From JAITWN01 sp964581365 (GTDB lineage Bacteria; Pseudomonadota; Gammaproteobacteria; SZUA-140), in NCBI GenBank assembly GCA_964581365.1, contig CAZOOF010000013.1, positions 1 to 45,650 on the forward strand: a stretch of DNA of 45,650 bases, read 5' to 3'. The notes beneath the pieces were generated by a model, which searched no databases, was not told the origin of the DNA, and was given only the letters and a program-made list of their open reading frames with translations. Below are positions 1-9,018 of the stretch, piece after piece; position 1 is the stretch's first letter; each line of letters begins with the position of its first letter. The translations under genes and the position numbers were made by a program.

Positions 1-316
1 CGAGGTCGCCGACAAGAAGCCTTCGCCGGCGGTCTACGAATACTGCCTCATGCGCCTGGGACTCGCTCCGATGGAATGCGTCGCTTTCGAGGATTCCGAG
101 AATGGCATGGCAGCCACCCGGGATGCAGGCATCCCGGTCATCGTGACCGTCAATGGCTATACCCGCGATGGTGATTACCGGGACGCGGAACTGGTGCTGG
201 AGAATCTGGGTGAGCCGGACACTCCGGCCCAGGTGCTCGGTGGCCGTGCTGCCGGGCGCGTCTCGACCCAGGTCTGTGTGGACGTGGATCTCTTGCGTCG
301 TCTGCGAGCGGGCTGA
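1..316 (+). CDS. HAD-superfamily phosphatase, C-terminal part (5' end outside window)
   Basis: The reading frame is open from base 2 and ends at TGA 314-316, so only about the last 104 residues are present. A D-K-K-P-x-P-x-x-Y stretch near the left edge is the HAD motif III lysine region. The later F-E-D-S-x-x-G stretch is motif IV, which supplies acidic Mg2+ ligands. This layout is typical of CbbY/beta-phosphoglucomutase-like enzymes, which dephosphorylate small sugar phosphates in the cytoplasm. The substrate cannot be read from the remaining part. The gene converges on uppP, with 38 bp between the stop codons. Confidence 0.8.
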   Translation, partial: EVADKKPSPAVYEYCLMRLGLAPMECVAFEDSENGMAATRDAGIPVIVTVNGYTRDGDYRDAELVLENLGEPDTPAQVLGGRAAGRVSTQVCVDVDLLRRLRAG

Positions 317-354
317 TCGTCTGTTGGCTGCGGCCGGTTCACCGGCCGCAGCGG

Positions 355-1152
355 TCAGTTGAAGACCAGCAGAAGGATGATGCCGAGCACAATGCGGTAG
401 ACCACGAATGGCACCATGCCGATCCGGTCGAGCAGGCGGATGAAAAAGTGGATCGTCCAGTAAGCCGTTATGCCCGCCACCGCGGCGCCGACGAGCATGC
501 CGGTCCAGGACACCGGGGCGCCGAGGCGAACCGCCTGAACCGCCTCCCAGCCACCGGCGAGCACGATCACCGGGATCGATAACAGGAAGGAAAAGCGGGC
601 CGCGGCCTGACGCGTCAGTCCGAGCAGCAGTCCCGCGGTGAGCGTGATGCCGCTGCGCGAAGTGCCCGGGATGAGAGAGATCGCCTGTGCCACGCCGATC
701 AGCAGAATGCCGGTCATGCGTAGCGCATACTCATCATGTCGGCGCGCGCCGCGCCGGTCCGCCCACCACAGCAGAACGCCGAAGACGATGGTGGCGATGG
801 CGATCACCGTGGGCGAGCGCAGGTAGGTCTCGACCTCCGAATTGAAGAGCAGGCCCGTCAGTCCGACCGGAATGGTGGCGACGAGCACTCCCCAGCCCAG
901 CCGGCTCTCCGGCGTCTGCCGCCGCTCCTGCAGCGATACCAGCCAGGCTCGGGTGATGAGCGCGAGATCGCGGCGAAAGTAGGTGAGCACAGCGATGAGC
1001 GTGCCGACATGAACCGCGACGTCGAAGGCGAGTCCCTGATCCTCCCATCCCGTGAGCTGCGGGAGAAGAATGAGGTGGGCCGAGCTGGAAATCGGCAGAA
1101 ACTCCGTCAGGCCCTGGATGATGGCAAGAACGATGAGCTGCCAGAGGTCCAT
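355..1152 (-). CDS. uppP: Undecaprenyl-diphosphatase UppP (BacA)
   Basis: Inner-membrane enzyme that dephosphorylates undecaprenyl diphosphate, recycling the lipid carrier for peptidoglycan and O-antigen synthesis. The 265-residue protein matches the family length and is hydrophobic throughout. It carries both family signatures: an E-F-L-P-I-S-S-S-x-H segment at residues 17-26, including the conserved Glu17, and P-G-T-S-R-S-G at 162-168. The frame stays open further upstream, to 1383. I chose the ATG at 1152 because homologues start there and AGGA lies six bases upstream. The gene stands 155 bp from the kinase gene, on the same strand. Confidence 0.95.
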   Translation of the reverse strand: MDLWQLIVLAIIQGLTEFLPISSSAHLILLPQLTGWEDQGLAFDVAVHVGTLIAVLTYFRRDLALITRAWLVSLQERRQTPESRLGWGVLVATIPVGLTGLLFNSEVETYLRSPTVIAIATIVFGVLLWWADRRGARRHDEYALRMTGILLIGVAQAISLIPGTSRSGITLTAGLLLGLTRQAAARFSFLLSIPVIVLAGGWEAVQAVRLGAPVSWTGMLVGAAVAGITAYWTIHFFIRLLDRIGMVPFVVYRIVLGIILLLVFN

Positions 1153-1307
1153 GGCGATTCCTGTGTTCGAAACGGGGGCGATGGTCAGTGATCGCGCGAC
1201 CGGGCTTTCGGCAGCGCGTTGGTCCGGACGGCGCGCAGCAATTAGACGCGATTTGACCTCATTTTGTCCATCGCGAGCCATGGAGCCGGCTGAACGGCTC
1301 CGGCGGC

Positions 1308-2591
1308 TTACGTTTGCTGCAGCATGCCAGCGGCGATCATCGCCGCCCCGTGGGCGGCATGCTCCGAGCGCGGCGGAACGCACTTCAGCCCGAGTTCGCG
1401 CTCGCGGATCCGTGTCCAGGCGGGGTTGCGCGCGCCGCCGCCGACAGTCATCAGTCGGCGTGGCGCCGGTGCGCCATGTTCGGCGAGCAGGCGGTAGCCG
1501 AGCGCCTCGATGCGGGCCATGCCTTCGAACATCGCCTTGAGGAAAGTGGCCTCATCCGCGGGACGTGGCTCGAGCCGGGGAAGGAAATGGGGAGAGTTGT
1601 AAGGGAAACGTTCCCCCGGTTCGATGAGCGGATAGTAGTCGAGGCCGCTCGGCTCCGTATCCATGTCCGTGCTGAGTTCGATCATGCGATCGACGGTGAA
1701 GTGGCGCAGCAGCACGGCGCCGCCGCTGTTCGAGGCACCGCCTGCCAGCCACAGTTCGCCGCAGGGATGGCTGTAGATGCCGTGGTCCGGGACGAAGACG
1801 GGCGCGGACGACAGCACCTTCAGTACCAGCGTGGAGCCCAGCGAGGTCACCGCGTCGCCGATCTCTCTGGCGCCGGTGGCCAGGAATGCGGCCACCCCGT
1901 CGGTGGTCCCAGCGACGACGCGCAGCCTGGGAGAGTATCCGAGCTCGATGATCTCGGGATCCTGGAGAGGCCCGATCGTAGTGCCCGGGCGCAGCACTCG
2001 GGGAAGGAGTCCGGTGTCGGCGCCAGTGCGCTCGATCCACTCGGGCCAGCGCCGTGTCAGCGGATCGTAGCCCAGTTTGAGCGAATTGTTTTCGTCACTT
2101 ACGCCAAAATCGCGGCACAGTCTGCCCGCGATCCAGTCGGCCTGATGAAGCGCATATCTGGCTCCGGGCATGCGGGGCTGCAGGTACAGCAGACGTGCGA
2201 GGGCCGAGGAACTGCCGTGAGCCGCGCTTTCAACCGGCGCGATGCTGGCGATGATCGCCGCCTCTGCCGCGCAGCGGCGGTCGTCGTACATCAGCGCCGG
2301 ACCGAGCGGCCGGCCGTCCGCGTCACACAGCAGCAGCGTCCCGGAGGTGCCATCGACAGCAATGGCTTCGACGCGCTCCGGGGGCATCTGCGCGGCGATG
2401 TTCGCCATCACTGTCTTCAGCGCCCGCCACCAGATTTCCGGATTCTGCTCGCTATGGCCCCGCCCATGACGGGGCAGGGGCATCGGTACGCTCGCTTCGG
2501 CGAGGACGGCGCCACCGGCATCGACGGCCTCGGCGCGGCAGCCGCTGGTGCCGAGGTCGATGCCGAGGAAGGCAGGGGATTCAGTGCTCAT
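1308..2591 (-). CDS. FGGY-family sugar kinase, D-ribulokinase-like
   Basis: A 427-residue FGGY kinase with the N-terminal phosphate motif G-I-D-L-G-T-S-G, a D-G-T-S-G-T catalytic-Asp motif, A-G-T-T-D-G in the second domain, and G-G-G-A-R-N near the C terminus. It is shorter than xylulokinase or glycerol kinase (about 490-500 residues). Its motifs resemble the short cyanobacterial/plant D-ribulokinase group (once called xylulose-kinase-like), which phosphorylates D-ribulose to D-ribulose-5-P. The specificity is inferred from this resemblance. It lies 69 bp downstream of queF on the same strand. No sugar transporter or isomerase is adjacent, which suggests metabolite repair or salvage rather than a catabolic operon. 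Confidence 0.85.
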   Translation of the reverse strand: MSTESPAFLGIDLGTSGCRAEAVDAGGAVLAEASVPMPLPRHGRGHSEQNPEIWWRALKTVMANIAAQMPPERVEAIAVDGTSGTLLLCDADGRPLGPALMYDDRRCAAEAAIIASIAPVESAAHGSSSALARLLYLQPRMPGARYALHQADWIAGRLCRDFGVSDENNSLKLGYDPLTRRWPEWIERTGADTGLLPRVLRPGTTIGPLQDPEIIELGYSPRLRVVAGTTDGVAAFLATGAREIGDAVTSLGSTLVLKVLSSAPVFVPDHGIYSHPCGELWLAGGASNSGGAVLLRHFTVDRMIELSTDMDTEPSGLDYYPLIEPGERFPYNSPHFLPRLEPRPADEATFLKAMFEGMARIEALGYRLLAEHGAPAPRRLMTVGGGARNPAWTRIRERELGLKCVPPRSEHAAHGAAMIAAGMLQQT

Positions 2592-2660
2592 GCCGGTGAG
2601 GACCAGCTTCGCACTGGTCGTTACAGCGGAACTGCGACGCCGCAGTCGTCGCCATGAGGA

Positions 2661-3050
2661 TCAGGGCAGCCGAACCGGCTCCGAAGGCGTCCACGCATCG
2701 CTGCGATGTTCCGCCGTAACCGTGGTGTAGATGCCGCCGCGGACATTGAATTCAGCCGTGAGTCGCATGAAGTGCGGCGCGCAGGCGGCGACCAGATCTT
2801 CCAGGATCCGGTTGGTGACGTCTTCGTGGAAGGCGCCTTCGTCGCGGAATGACCACACGTACAGTTTCAGCGACTTCAGCTCGATGCACCGGGCTGCGGG
2901 AACGTATTCCAGATGCAGGGTGGCGAAATCCGGCTGACCGGTCTTGGGACATAGACAGGTGAATTCCGGAATTCGGATGCGAATGGTGTAATCGCGGCCC
3001 GGATGCGGGTTGACAAAGGTTTCCAGATCTTTGCTGGGTGCGCTGGGCAT
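2661..3050 (-). CDS. queF: NADPH-dependent 7-cyano-7-deazaguanine (preQ0) reductase
   Basis: QueF reduces preQ0 to preQ1 in queuosine biosynthesis for tRNA anticodons. At 129 residues it is the short, unimodular form, like that of Bacillus, rather than the long bimodular E. coli form. The catalytic Cys34 lies in C-L-C-P-K-T-G-Q-P-D, with the partner Asp41. The E-x-K-S-x-K-x-Y motif (residues 57-64) and the F-H-E segment are both present. The ATG at 3050 follows a GGAA ribosome-binding-like stretch. It is transcribed divergently from smc across 132 bp and may share an mRNA with the kinase gene downstream. Confidence 0.95.
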   Translation of the reverse strand: MPSAPSKDLETFVNPHPGRDYTIRIRIPEFTCLCPKTGQPDFATLHLEYVPAARCIELKSLKLYVWSFRDEGAFHEDVTNRILEDLVAACAPHFMRLTAEFNVRGGIYTTVTAEHRSDAWTPSEPVRLP

Positions 3051-3102
3051 GGCTTTCCGTGGCTGAGGAGTGGAAATATGGGCAAAGATACCAGATTTTA
3101 CC

Positions 3103-3134
3103 TCGTTTATCCGCCGCGTCGTTTATCCGCCGCG
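3103..3134. repeat. Perfect 16-bp tandem duplication in the queF-smc intergenic region
   Basis: The 16-base unit TCGTTTATCCGCCGCG at 3103-3118 repeats immediately and exactly at 3119-3134. It lies between the divergent starts of queF and smc, just upstream of the possible smc promoter. It could be a slippage duplication or a paired protein-binding site. The sequence alone does not say which. Confidence 0.9.
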
Positions 3135-3145
3135 ATGCCCTCATC

Positions 3146-3175
3146 TTGTCCCTGATGCCGGGTTTCCTGTATCTT
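3146..3175 (+). promoter_or_regulatory. Possible smc promoter giving a leaderless or near-leaderless mRNA
   Basis: A TTGTCC box at 3146-3151 is separated by 18 bp from TATCTT at 3170-3175. Transcription from it would begin around 3182, at the smc ATG (3183). No convincing ribosome-binding site precedes that ATG, which fits a leaderless message. The boxes are only moderate sigma-70 matches. Confidence 0.25.
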
Positions 3176-3182
3176 GCCGGCC

Positions 3183-6100
3183 ATGCAACTCAAGAAGATC
3201 AGGCTCGCGGGGTTCAAGTCGTTCGTGGATCCCACGACAGTCGTTTTCCCCAGCCAGCTGGTTGGCGTGGTGGGGCCGAACGGATGCGGCAAGTCCAACG
3301 TCATCGACGCCGTACGCTGGGTGATGGGCGAGAGCTCGGCCAAGCATCTGCGCGGCGATGCGCTCGCCGACGTCATCTTCAACGGCTCCTCCACCCGCAA
3401 GCCGGTCAGCCAGGCGACCATCGAACTGGTGTTCGACAACAGCTCGGGGCGGCTGGGTGGGCAGTTCGCTCAGTACAGCGAGATCTCGATCAAGCGTCAG
3501 CTGACCCGTGATGGTCAGTCGACGTTCTACCTGAACGGTTCGCGGTGCCGCCGCCGCGATATCACCGACATCTTTCTGGGCACCGGACTCGGTCCGCGCA
3601 GCTATGCCATCATCGAACAGGGCACGGTGTCGCGGCTGATCGAAGCCAAACCCGAAGAACTGCGCAACTTTCTCGAAGAAGCCGCGGGCATTTCCAAGTA
3701 CAAGGAGCGGCGCCGCGAGACCGAGAACCGTATCCGCGACACCCGCGAGAACCTCAACCGCCTCAATGACGTGCTGGCGGAGCTCGAGAAGCGCCTGGCG
3801 ACCTTGCAGCGTCAGGCCAAGGCCGCTGAACGCTATCGCGAACTGAAGCAGGAGGAGCGGGCGCTGCGCGCTCAGCTGATCGCCCTGCGGGCCCGGGGTA
3901 TCGAGGGCGAGCTAGAACTCAAGGATCGCGCCATCGCTGCCCAGGAAAACCTGGTCGAGAAGGAAGTGGCGGGCCTGCGCGCCGCCGAGGCGGGCGCTGA
4001 ACGCCAGCGGACGGCCCAGGTCGAGGCCAACGAGAATTTCAACCGGATCCAGGCCGAGTACTACAGTGTCGGATCCGAGATCAGCCGCATCGAACAGTCG
4101 ATCCAGCATGCGCGCGAGCGGCAGGAACAGAACCGCCGCGAACTCGCCGAGCTGGAAAAATCCCGTGCCGAGGTCGAGCAGCATCTCGAACAGGACCGCG
4201 GGCAGATCGCCGACTTCGAGCGCGTGCTCGAAACCGACGAGCCGCAGCGCCTGCGCTGCGCCGAGGCCGAACAGGCATCCGCCGCGGCGCTGGCCGAAGC
4301 CGAGCGCGCGATGACCGAGTGGCAGGCCGAATGGGAGCGCTACAACAGCGCGGCTGCGGAACACACCCGCAAGACCGAAGTGGAACGCACCCGTGTTCAG
4401 CACTTGGAGAACGCCCTGCGCGGACTGACCGAGCGGCTGGCCAGGCTGGAGGGAGAAGAGCGCGGCCTCGCCGCCGAATCGGATCAGGAATCCGATGACG
4501 GTCTGGAGTCCCGGGCGCGCGAACTCGATGCCGAGATTGCCAGCCTGCGTTCGGAGCAGGAGCAACTCGCCACCGCGATCGGCAATCAGCGTCAGGCACG
4601 CGAACAGGCTGCGCGCGCGCTCGAAGAAGGGCGGCGGGCGCAGCAGGGGGTCGAGACCCGGCATGCTTCCCTTGCGGCGCTGCAGCAGGCGGCGCTCGGC
4701 AAGCAGGATGGCGCCGTCGCTCGCTGGCTGGAGACCCAGGGCTGGTCGGATCTCGGCCGGCTGGCCGAAGGCATCGAAGTCGATGCGGGCTGGGAGCGCG
4801 CGGTCGAAAACGTGCTGGGACTCGATCTGGAAGCGGTATGCGTCTCGAACCTCGATGACCTGGCGGCCCGTCTGGCCACGCTCTCCGGTGGAACGCTGTC
4901 CGCCTTCGATACCGGAACGCCGGCCAGGCCCTGGCAAGGAGCGCTGGCTCCGCGCCTGTGCGATCGCCTCCGCGCGCCCTGGCCGGTCGATGCGCTGCTG
5001 CACGGCGTCTATGCCGTGGACACGCTGGATGAGGCCATGTCGCTGCGCGACCGGCTGGAACCGGGTGAATCGGTCGTTACGCGTGATGGAGTCTGGGTCG
5101 GCTGCGGCTGGCTGCGCGTGGTCGACACCAAGGATGAGAAGGCCGGTGTCCTCGGTCGCGAGCAGGAGCTGCGCGAGACCGCTCAGGCGCTGGCCCGGGC
5201 CAAGGCCGAGGTAGCCGAGTTGCAGGACAAGCTGCAGGCCGCCGCGACGCAGTTGTCCGAGCTCGAGCGCGCGCGCGAAGAGTCGCGGCACCGGCTCGAT
5301 GGCGCCAACCAGCGTCATGCCGAGGTGCGGGCGCAGATCAGCCGCCGTGACGCCAGCCTGGAGCAGATCCGGCGCCGGCGTGAGCGGCTGGCTACCGAAA
5401 TCGCCGATATTCGCGCCCAGCTGACGCGCGATGGCGATACGCTGGCAACCGCCCGCGCGCGACTGGAAGAGCTGCAGGCCAGCAAGACCGATCATGAGCG
5501 CATTTCCGGGGAACTGCAGCAGCGGCGCGACGAGCTGCGCGCGGTGCTGGAAAACAGTCGTGCTCGCGCCCAGGCCGATCGCCAGGCCGCCCATGAGCTG
5601 GCCGTGCGGATGGAGTCGGCGCGTTCGCGCATCAATGTCCTCAATGCCGGACTGGAGCGCGCCGAGCGCCGCCTGGCCCAGATCGAGCAGCAGCATGGAG
5701 AGCTGAGCACGACTTTGGCGGGCAGCGAAGCGCCCATCGCGGCGCTGAAGCAGGAGCTCGACGGATTGCTCGAGCAGCGCCTGCAGGTGGAGGCGCGGCT
5801 GGCCGATGCGCGGCGCCAGTTCGATGAATGCGACCATGCGCTGCGCGAGTTCGAGAAACAGCGCGCGGAGCATGAGCAGCGTCTGCAGGAGCAGCGTGAG
5901 GCGCTGGAGCGCATTCGTCTGTCGCGCCAGGAGCTGGCCGTGCGCCGTCAGGGCTTCATGGAGCAGCTGCAGGAAGCCGGGCACACCCTGGCCGATGTGC
6001 TGGCGACCATGCCGGAGGATGCCGACGATGCCGAATGGCAGCGCCGTCTGAGCGATATCGAACAGAAGATCTCCCGCATGGGCGCGATCAATCTGGCTGC

Positions 6101-6689
6101 CATCGACGAGTTCGCCGAGCAGTCCGAGCGCAAGAACTACCTCGATGCCCAGCTCGCCGACCTCAACGAGGCGCTGGAGACGCTGGAGACGGCCATTCGC
6201 AAGATCGACGCCGAGACGCGCATGCGTTTCAAGGAAACCTTCGATCAGGTGAACGAGCGCCTGGGTGAACTCTATCCCCGTCTGTTCGGGGGCGGGTTTG
6301 CCCGCCTGGAGATGACCAGCGACGATCTGCTGGATGCCGGCGTCACCATCATGGCGCGTCCGCCCGGCAAGCGGAATGTGAACATCCATCAGCTGTCCGG
6401 CGGTGAGAAGGCCCTGACCGCAGTCGCCATGGTGTTCGCGATGTTCGAACTCAATCCAGCGCCGTTCTGCATGCTGGATGAGGTCGATGCGCCGCTCGAC
6501 GACGCCAATGCCGCGCGCTTCTGCAACATGGTGCGCGAGATGTCCGATCGGGTGCAGTTTATTTTCATCACCCACAACAAGATCACGATGGAGCTGGCCA
6601 ACCAGCTCGTCGGCGTGACCATGCACGAACCGGGCGTTTCGCGTCTGGTGGCGGTGGACGTCGATGAGGCGGTCGAAATGGCAGGCTGA
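3183..6689 (+). CDS. smc: Chromosome segregation protein SMC
   Basis: The SMC ATPase dimerises through a hinge and a long antiparallel coiled coil, and compacts and organises the chromosome with ScpA/ScpB. The 1168-residue protein has Walker A G-P-N-G-C-G-K-S at 31-38. Glu/Gln/Arg-rich coiled coils flank a hinge around residues 500-650. The ABC signature L-S-G-G-E-K is at about 1071-1076 and Walker B M-L-D-E-V-D at about 1097-1102. A TTG three codons upstream is in frame, but the ATG at 3183 gives the usual M-x-L-K-x-I-x-L-A-G-F-K-S-F start. ligA begins 52 bp downstream. In pseudomonads and many other gammaproteobacteria zipA sits between these two genes; it is absent here. Confidence 0.97.
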   Translation: MQLKKIRLAGFKSFVDPTTVVFPSQLVGVVGPNGCGKSNVIDAVRWVMGESSAKHLRGDALADVIFNGSSTRKPVSQATIELVFDNSSGRLGGQFAQYSEISIKRQLTRDGQSTFYLNGSRCRRRDITDIFLGTGLGPRSYAIIEQGTVSRLIEAKPEELRNFLEEAAGISKYKERRRETENRIRDTRENLNRLNDVLAELEKRLATLQRQAKAAERYRELKQEERALRAQLIALRARGIEGELELKDRAIAAQENLVEKEVAGLRAAEAGAERQRTAQVEANENFNRIQAEYYSVGSEISRIEQSIQHARERQEQNRRELAELEKSRAEVEQHLEQDRGQIADFERVLETDEPQRLRCAEAEQASAAALAEAERAMTEWQAEWERYNSAAAEHTRKTEVERTRVQHLENALRGLTERLARLEGEERGLAAESDQESDDGLESRARELDAEIASLRSEQEQLATAIGNQRQAREQAARALEEGRRAQQGVETRHASLAALQQAALGKQDGAVARWLETQGWSDLGRLAEGIEVDAGWERAVENVLGLDLEAVCVSNLDDLAARLATLSGGTLSAFDTGTPARPWQGALAPRLCDRLRAPWPVDALLHGVYAVDTLDEAMSLRDRLEPGESVVTRDGVWVGCGWLRVVDTKDEKAGVLGREQELRETAQALARAKAEVAELQDKLQAAATQLSELERAREESRHRLDGANQRHAEVRAQISRRDASLEQIRRRRERLATEIADIRAQLTRDGDTLATARARLEELQASKTDHERISGELQQRRDELRAVLENSRARAQADRQAAHELAVRMESARSRINVLNAGLERAERRLAQIEQQHGELSTTLAGSEAPIAALKQELDGLLEQRLQVEARLADARRQFDECDHALREFEKQRAEHEQRLQEQREALERIRLSRQELAVRRQGFMEQLQEAGHTLADVLATMPEDADDAEWQRRLSDIEQKISRMGAINLAAIDEFAEQSERKNYLDAQLADLNEALETLETAIRKIDAETRMRFKETFDQVNERLGELYPRLFGGGFARLEMTSDDLLDAGVTIMARPPGKRNVNIHQLSGGEKALTAVAMVFAMFELNPAPFCMLDEVDAPLDDANAARFCNMVREMSDRVQFIFITHNKITMELANQLVGVTMHEPGVSRLVAVDVDEAVEMAG

Positions 6690-6741
6690 AGCCCTGTCCC
6701 GCTGTGGACTGCGGATGATTCCCGGGTGACGATAGCCGCTC

Positions 6742-8781
6742 ATGGGTAAGCCGACATCGGAAACGCTCGCCCGCGCAGCGCAGCTGCGCGAGGCGATCGA
6801 CTATCACAACTACCGCTATTACGTTCTCGACGATCCCGAGATATCGGACGCCGACTATGATCGGCTGATGCGCGAACTCATCGCAATCGAAGAACGCCAT
6901 CCCGAACTGCGAACCCCGGATTCACCGACCCAGCGCGTCGGCGCCGAGCCGGTATCGGCTTTCGCCAAGGTCAGACGCGACATCCCGATGCTGTCGCTCG
7001 TCAACGCCTATGACGAAGACGAGCTTCAGTCCTTTGATCGCCGGGTGCGCGAGGAGCTCGACGTGGCCGAGGTCGAATACAACGCCGAACCCAAGCTGGA
7101 CGGTGTGGCGATCAGCCTGATGTACGAGGATGGCGCATTCGTGCAGGGGGCGACGCGGGGCGACGGCGTGACCGGCGAGGACATCACCCTCAATCTGCGC
7201 ACGGTGCGCGCGCTCCCACTGCGGCTGCGCGGCACCGGCTGGCCGAAGACGCTCGAGGTGCGGGGCGAGGTCTACATGCGCAAGGAGGTCTTCGAAGAAC
7301 TCAACCGCGAGGCCCTGGCGCGCGGCGACCGGCCGATGGCCAATCCGCGCAACGGCGCCGCCGGCAGTCTGCGCCAGCTCGATCCCCGAATCACGGCTTC
7401 TCGTCGTCTGGAGCTGTTCTGCTACGGTGTCGGCAAGGTGGAGGGCGGATCGCTGCCGGAGCGTCAGCACCGGGTTTTACAGCAGTTGCAGGACTGGGGG
7501 CTGCCGGTCAATCGGGAAACACGGCTGGTGCGCGGCGCCGCCGGCTGTCAGGCGTACTATGCGGACGTCGGTCGCAAGCGCGATGCGCTGCCCTATGAGA
7601 TCGACGGCATCGTGCTCAAGGTCGATGACATTGCCGCCCAGCGCGCGCTCGGCTTCATCGCCCGCGCGCCGCGCTGGGCGATCGCGTACAAGTTTCCGCC
7701 CAAGGAAGAGAGTACCGTGCTGCGGGCGATCGAATTTCAGGTCGGGCGTACTGGCGTGTTGACACCCGTGGCGCGGCTGGAGCCGGTGCATATTGCGGGC
7801 GTCACCGTGACCAACGCCACCCTGCACAACGTCGCCCTGGTGGAAAAGCTGGATCTGCGCGTCGGCGATACCGTCATCGTGCGCCGGGCGGGCGATGTCA
7901 TTCCCCAGGTGATGGGCGTGGTCGAGTCGAAGCGGCCGGCCGGCGCCACGCGCTTCCTCATGCCTTCGCAGTGCCCGGTCTGCGGCTCCCAAGTGATCCG
8001 CCAGGAAGGCGAGGTGAGCGCCCGCTGCAGCGGTGGACTGTACTGTCCCGCGCAGCGAAAACAGGCGCTGCGTCATTTCGTTTCGCGCCGGGCGATGGAC
8101 ATCGATGGCCTGGGAGAAAAGCTCATCGACCAGCTGGTCGAGCGAGAGCTGGTGCACAATCCCGCCGACCTCTATGCGCTCGATGTGGAAACGCTTGCCG
8201 GCCTGGAGCGTATGGGCGAGCGTTCGGCCGCAAAGCTTCACGCTGCGATTGCCCGCAGCCGTGAGACGACGCTGGCCCGTTTCCTCTATGCGCTCGGCAT
8301 CCCTGAGGTGGGCGAGGCGACTGCGTTGCAGCTGGCAAACGAATTCGGCGATCTGCCCGAGCTCATCGCCGCCGATGAGGAGCGCTTGCTCCAGGTGCCG
8401 GATGTCGGACCGGTTGTTGCCGGCAATATCGCGGACTTTTTCCGCGAAGAGCACAATCGGCAGGTGATCGATACTCTACGTGAACGCGGTGTCCACTGGC
8501 CGGTCATTGAGCCGGCGCCGCCGTCAGCGCAAACGCTCGCCGGCCAGACCTTCGTGCTCACCGGCACGCTGGAGAGCATGTCCCGCGACCAGGCGCGTGA
8601 CCGTCTGCAGGCGCTCGGTGCTCGCGTCGCCGGCAGCGTATCGCGCAAGACCGACCACGTGGTCGCCGGCGCCGATGCCGGCAGCAAGCTGGAGAAGGCG
8701 CGTGAGCTCGGCATCGATATCATGGATGAGGCGGCATTTCTGAACCTGCTCAGGAAGGAGGCAGGGGACGGCGATCGGTAA
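6742..8781 (+). CDS. ligA: NAD+-dependent DNA ligase LigA
   Basis: Seals nicks during replication and repair using NAD+. At 679 residues it has the standard LigA domain order. Domain Ia with Y-H-x-x-R-Y-Y is at the N terminus. The adenylation motif E-P-K-L-D-G carries nucleophile Lys118. An OB fold follows, then a four-cysteine zinc finger (C-P-V-C ... C-S-G-G-L-Y-C), a helix-hairpin-helix region, and a BRCT domain over roughly the last 80 residues. It follows smc by 52 bp on the same strand and is probably cotranscribed with it. The ATG at 6742 lacks a strong ribosome-binding site. Confidence 0.97.
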   Translation: MGKPTSETLARAAQLREAIDYHNYRYYVLDDPEISDADYDRLMRELIAIEERHPELRTPDSPTQRVGAEPVSAFAKVRRDIPMLSLVNAYDEDELQSFDRRVREELDVAEVEYNAEPKLDGVAISLMYEDGAFVQGATRGDGVTGEDITLNLRTVRALPLRLRGTGWPKTLEVRGEVYMRKEVFEELNREALARGDRPMANPRNGAAGSLRQLDPRITASRRLELFCYGVGKVEGGSLPERQHRVLQQLQDWGLPVNRETRLVRGAAGCQAYYADVGRKRDALPYEIDGIVLKVDDIAAQRALGFIARAPRWAIAYKFPPKEESTVLRAIEFQVGRTGVLTPVARLEPVHIAGVTVTNATLHNVALVEKLDLRVGDTVIVRRAGDVIPQVMGVVESKRPAGATRFLMPSQCPVCGSQVIRQEGEVSARCSGGLYCPAQRKQALRHFVSRRAMDIDGLGEKLIDQLVERELVHNPADLYALDVETLAGLERMGERSAAKLHAAIARSRETTLARFLYALGIPEVGEATALQLANEFGDLPELIAADEERLLQVPDVGPVVAGNIADFFREEHNRQVIDTLRERGVHWPVIEPAPPSAQTLAGQTFVLTGTLESMSRDQARDRLQALGARVAGSVSRKTDHVVAGADAGSKLEKARELGIDIMDEAAFLNLLRKEAGDGDR

Positions 8782-9018
8782 GCCGCTCCGGAACGCTTCC
8801 GCATCCCTGCAAATAGCGCGCTGTCCTGGCGCTGTGCATTTCCGGAACGGCTTACCGATGGCCTTCCCGGAAACTGGACTCTAGAGCGTGGACGCGCCCG
8901 CGTCCTTGAGAATTCTCATCCTCAGGGGCAGCGGGATGATGCCATGCGGGGTTTTCCGTATACTTGAGCGATCTTTCGTTCAGCTGTCCGTCCAATTTCC
9001 TGCTATGGATCCCAGCCC

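Noticed and set aside
1314..2657. Rightward open frame of 447 codons opposite the sugar kinase
   Set aside because: It is antisense to a gene with all FGGY motifs and shows no recognisable domain.
3912..6743. Very long leftward open frame (943 codons) opposite smc
   Set aside because: It is the antisense shadow of smc in GC-rich DNA. Its translation is rich in Leu/Gly/His/Arg without domains, and the smc frame has complete ABC motifs.
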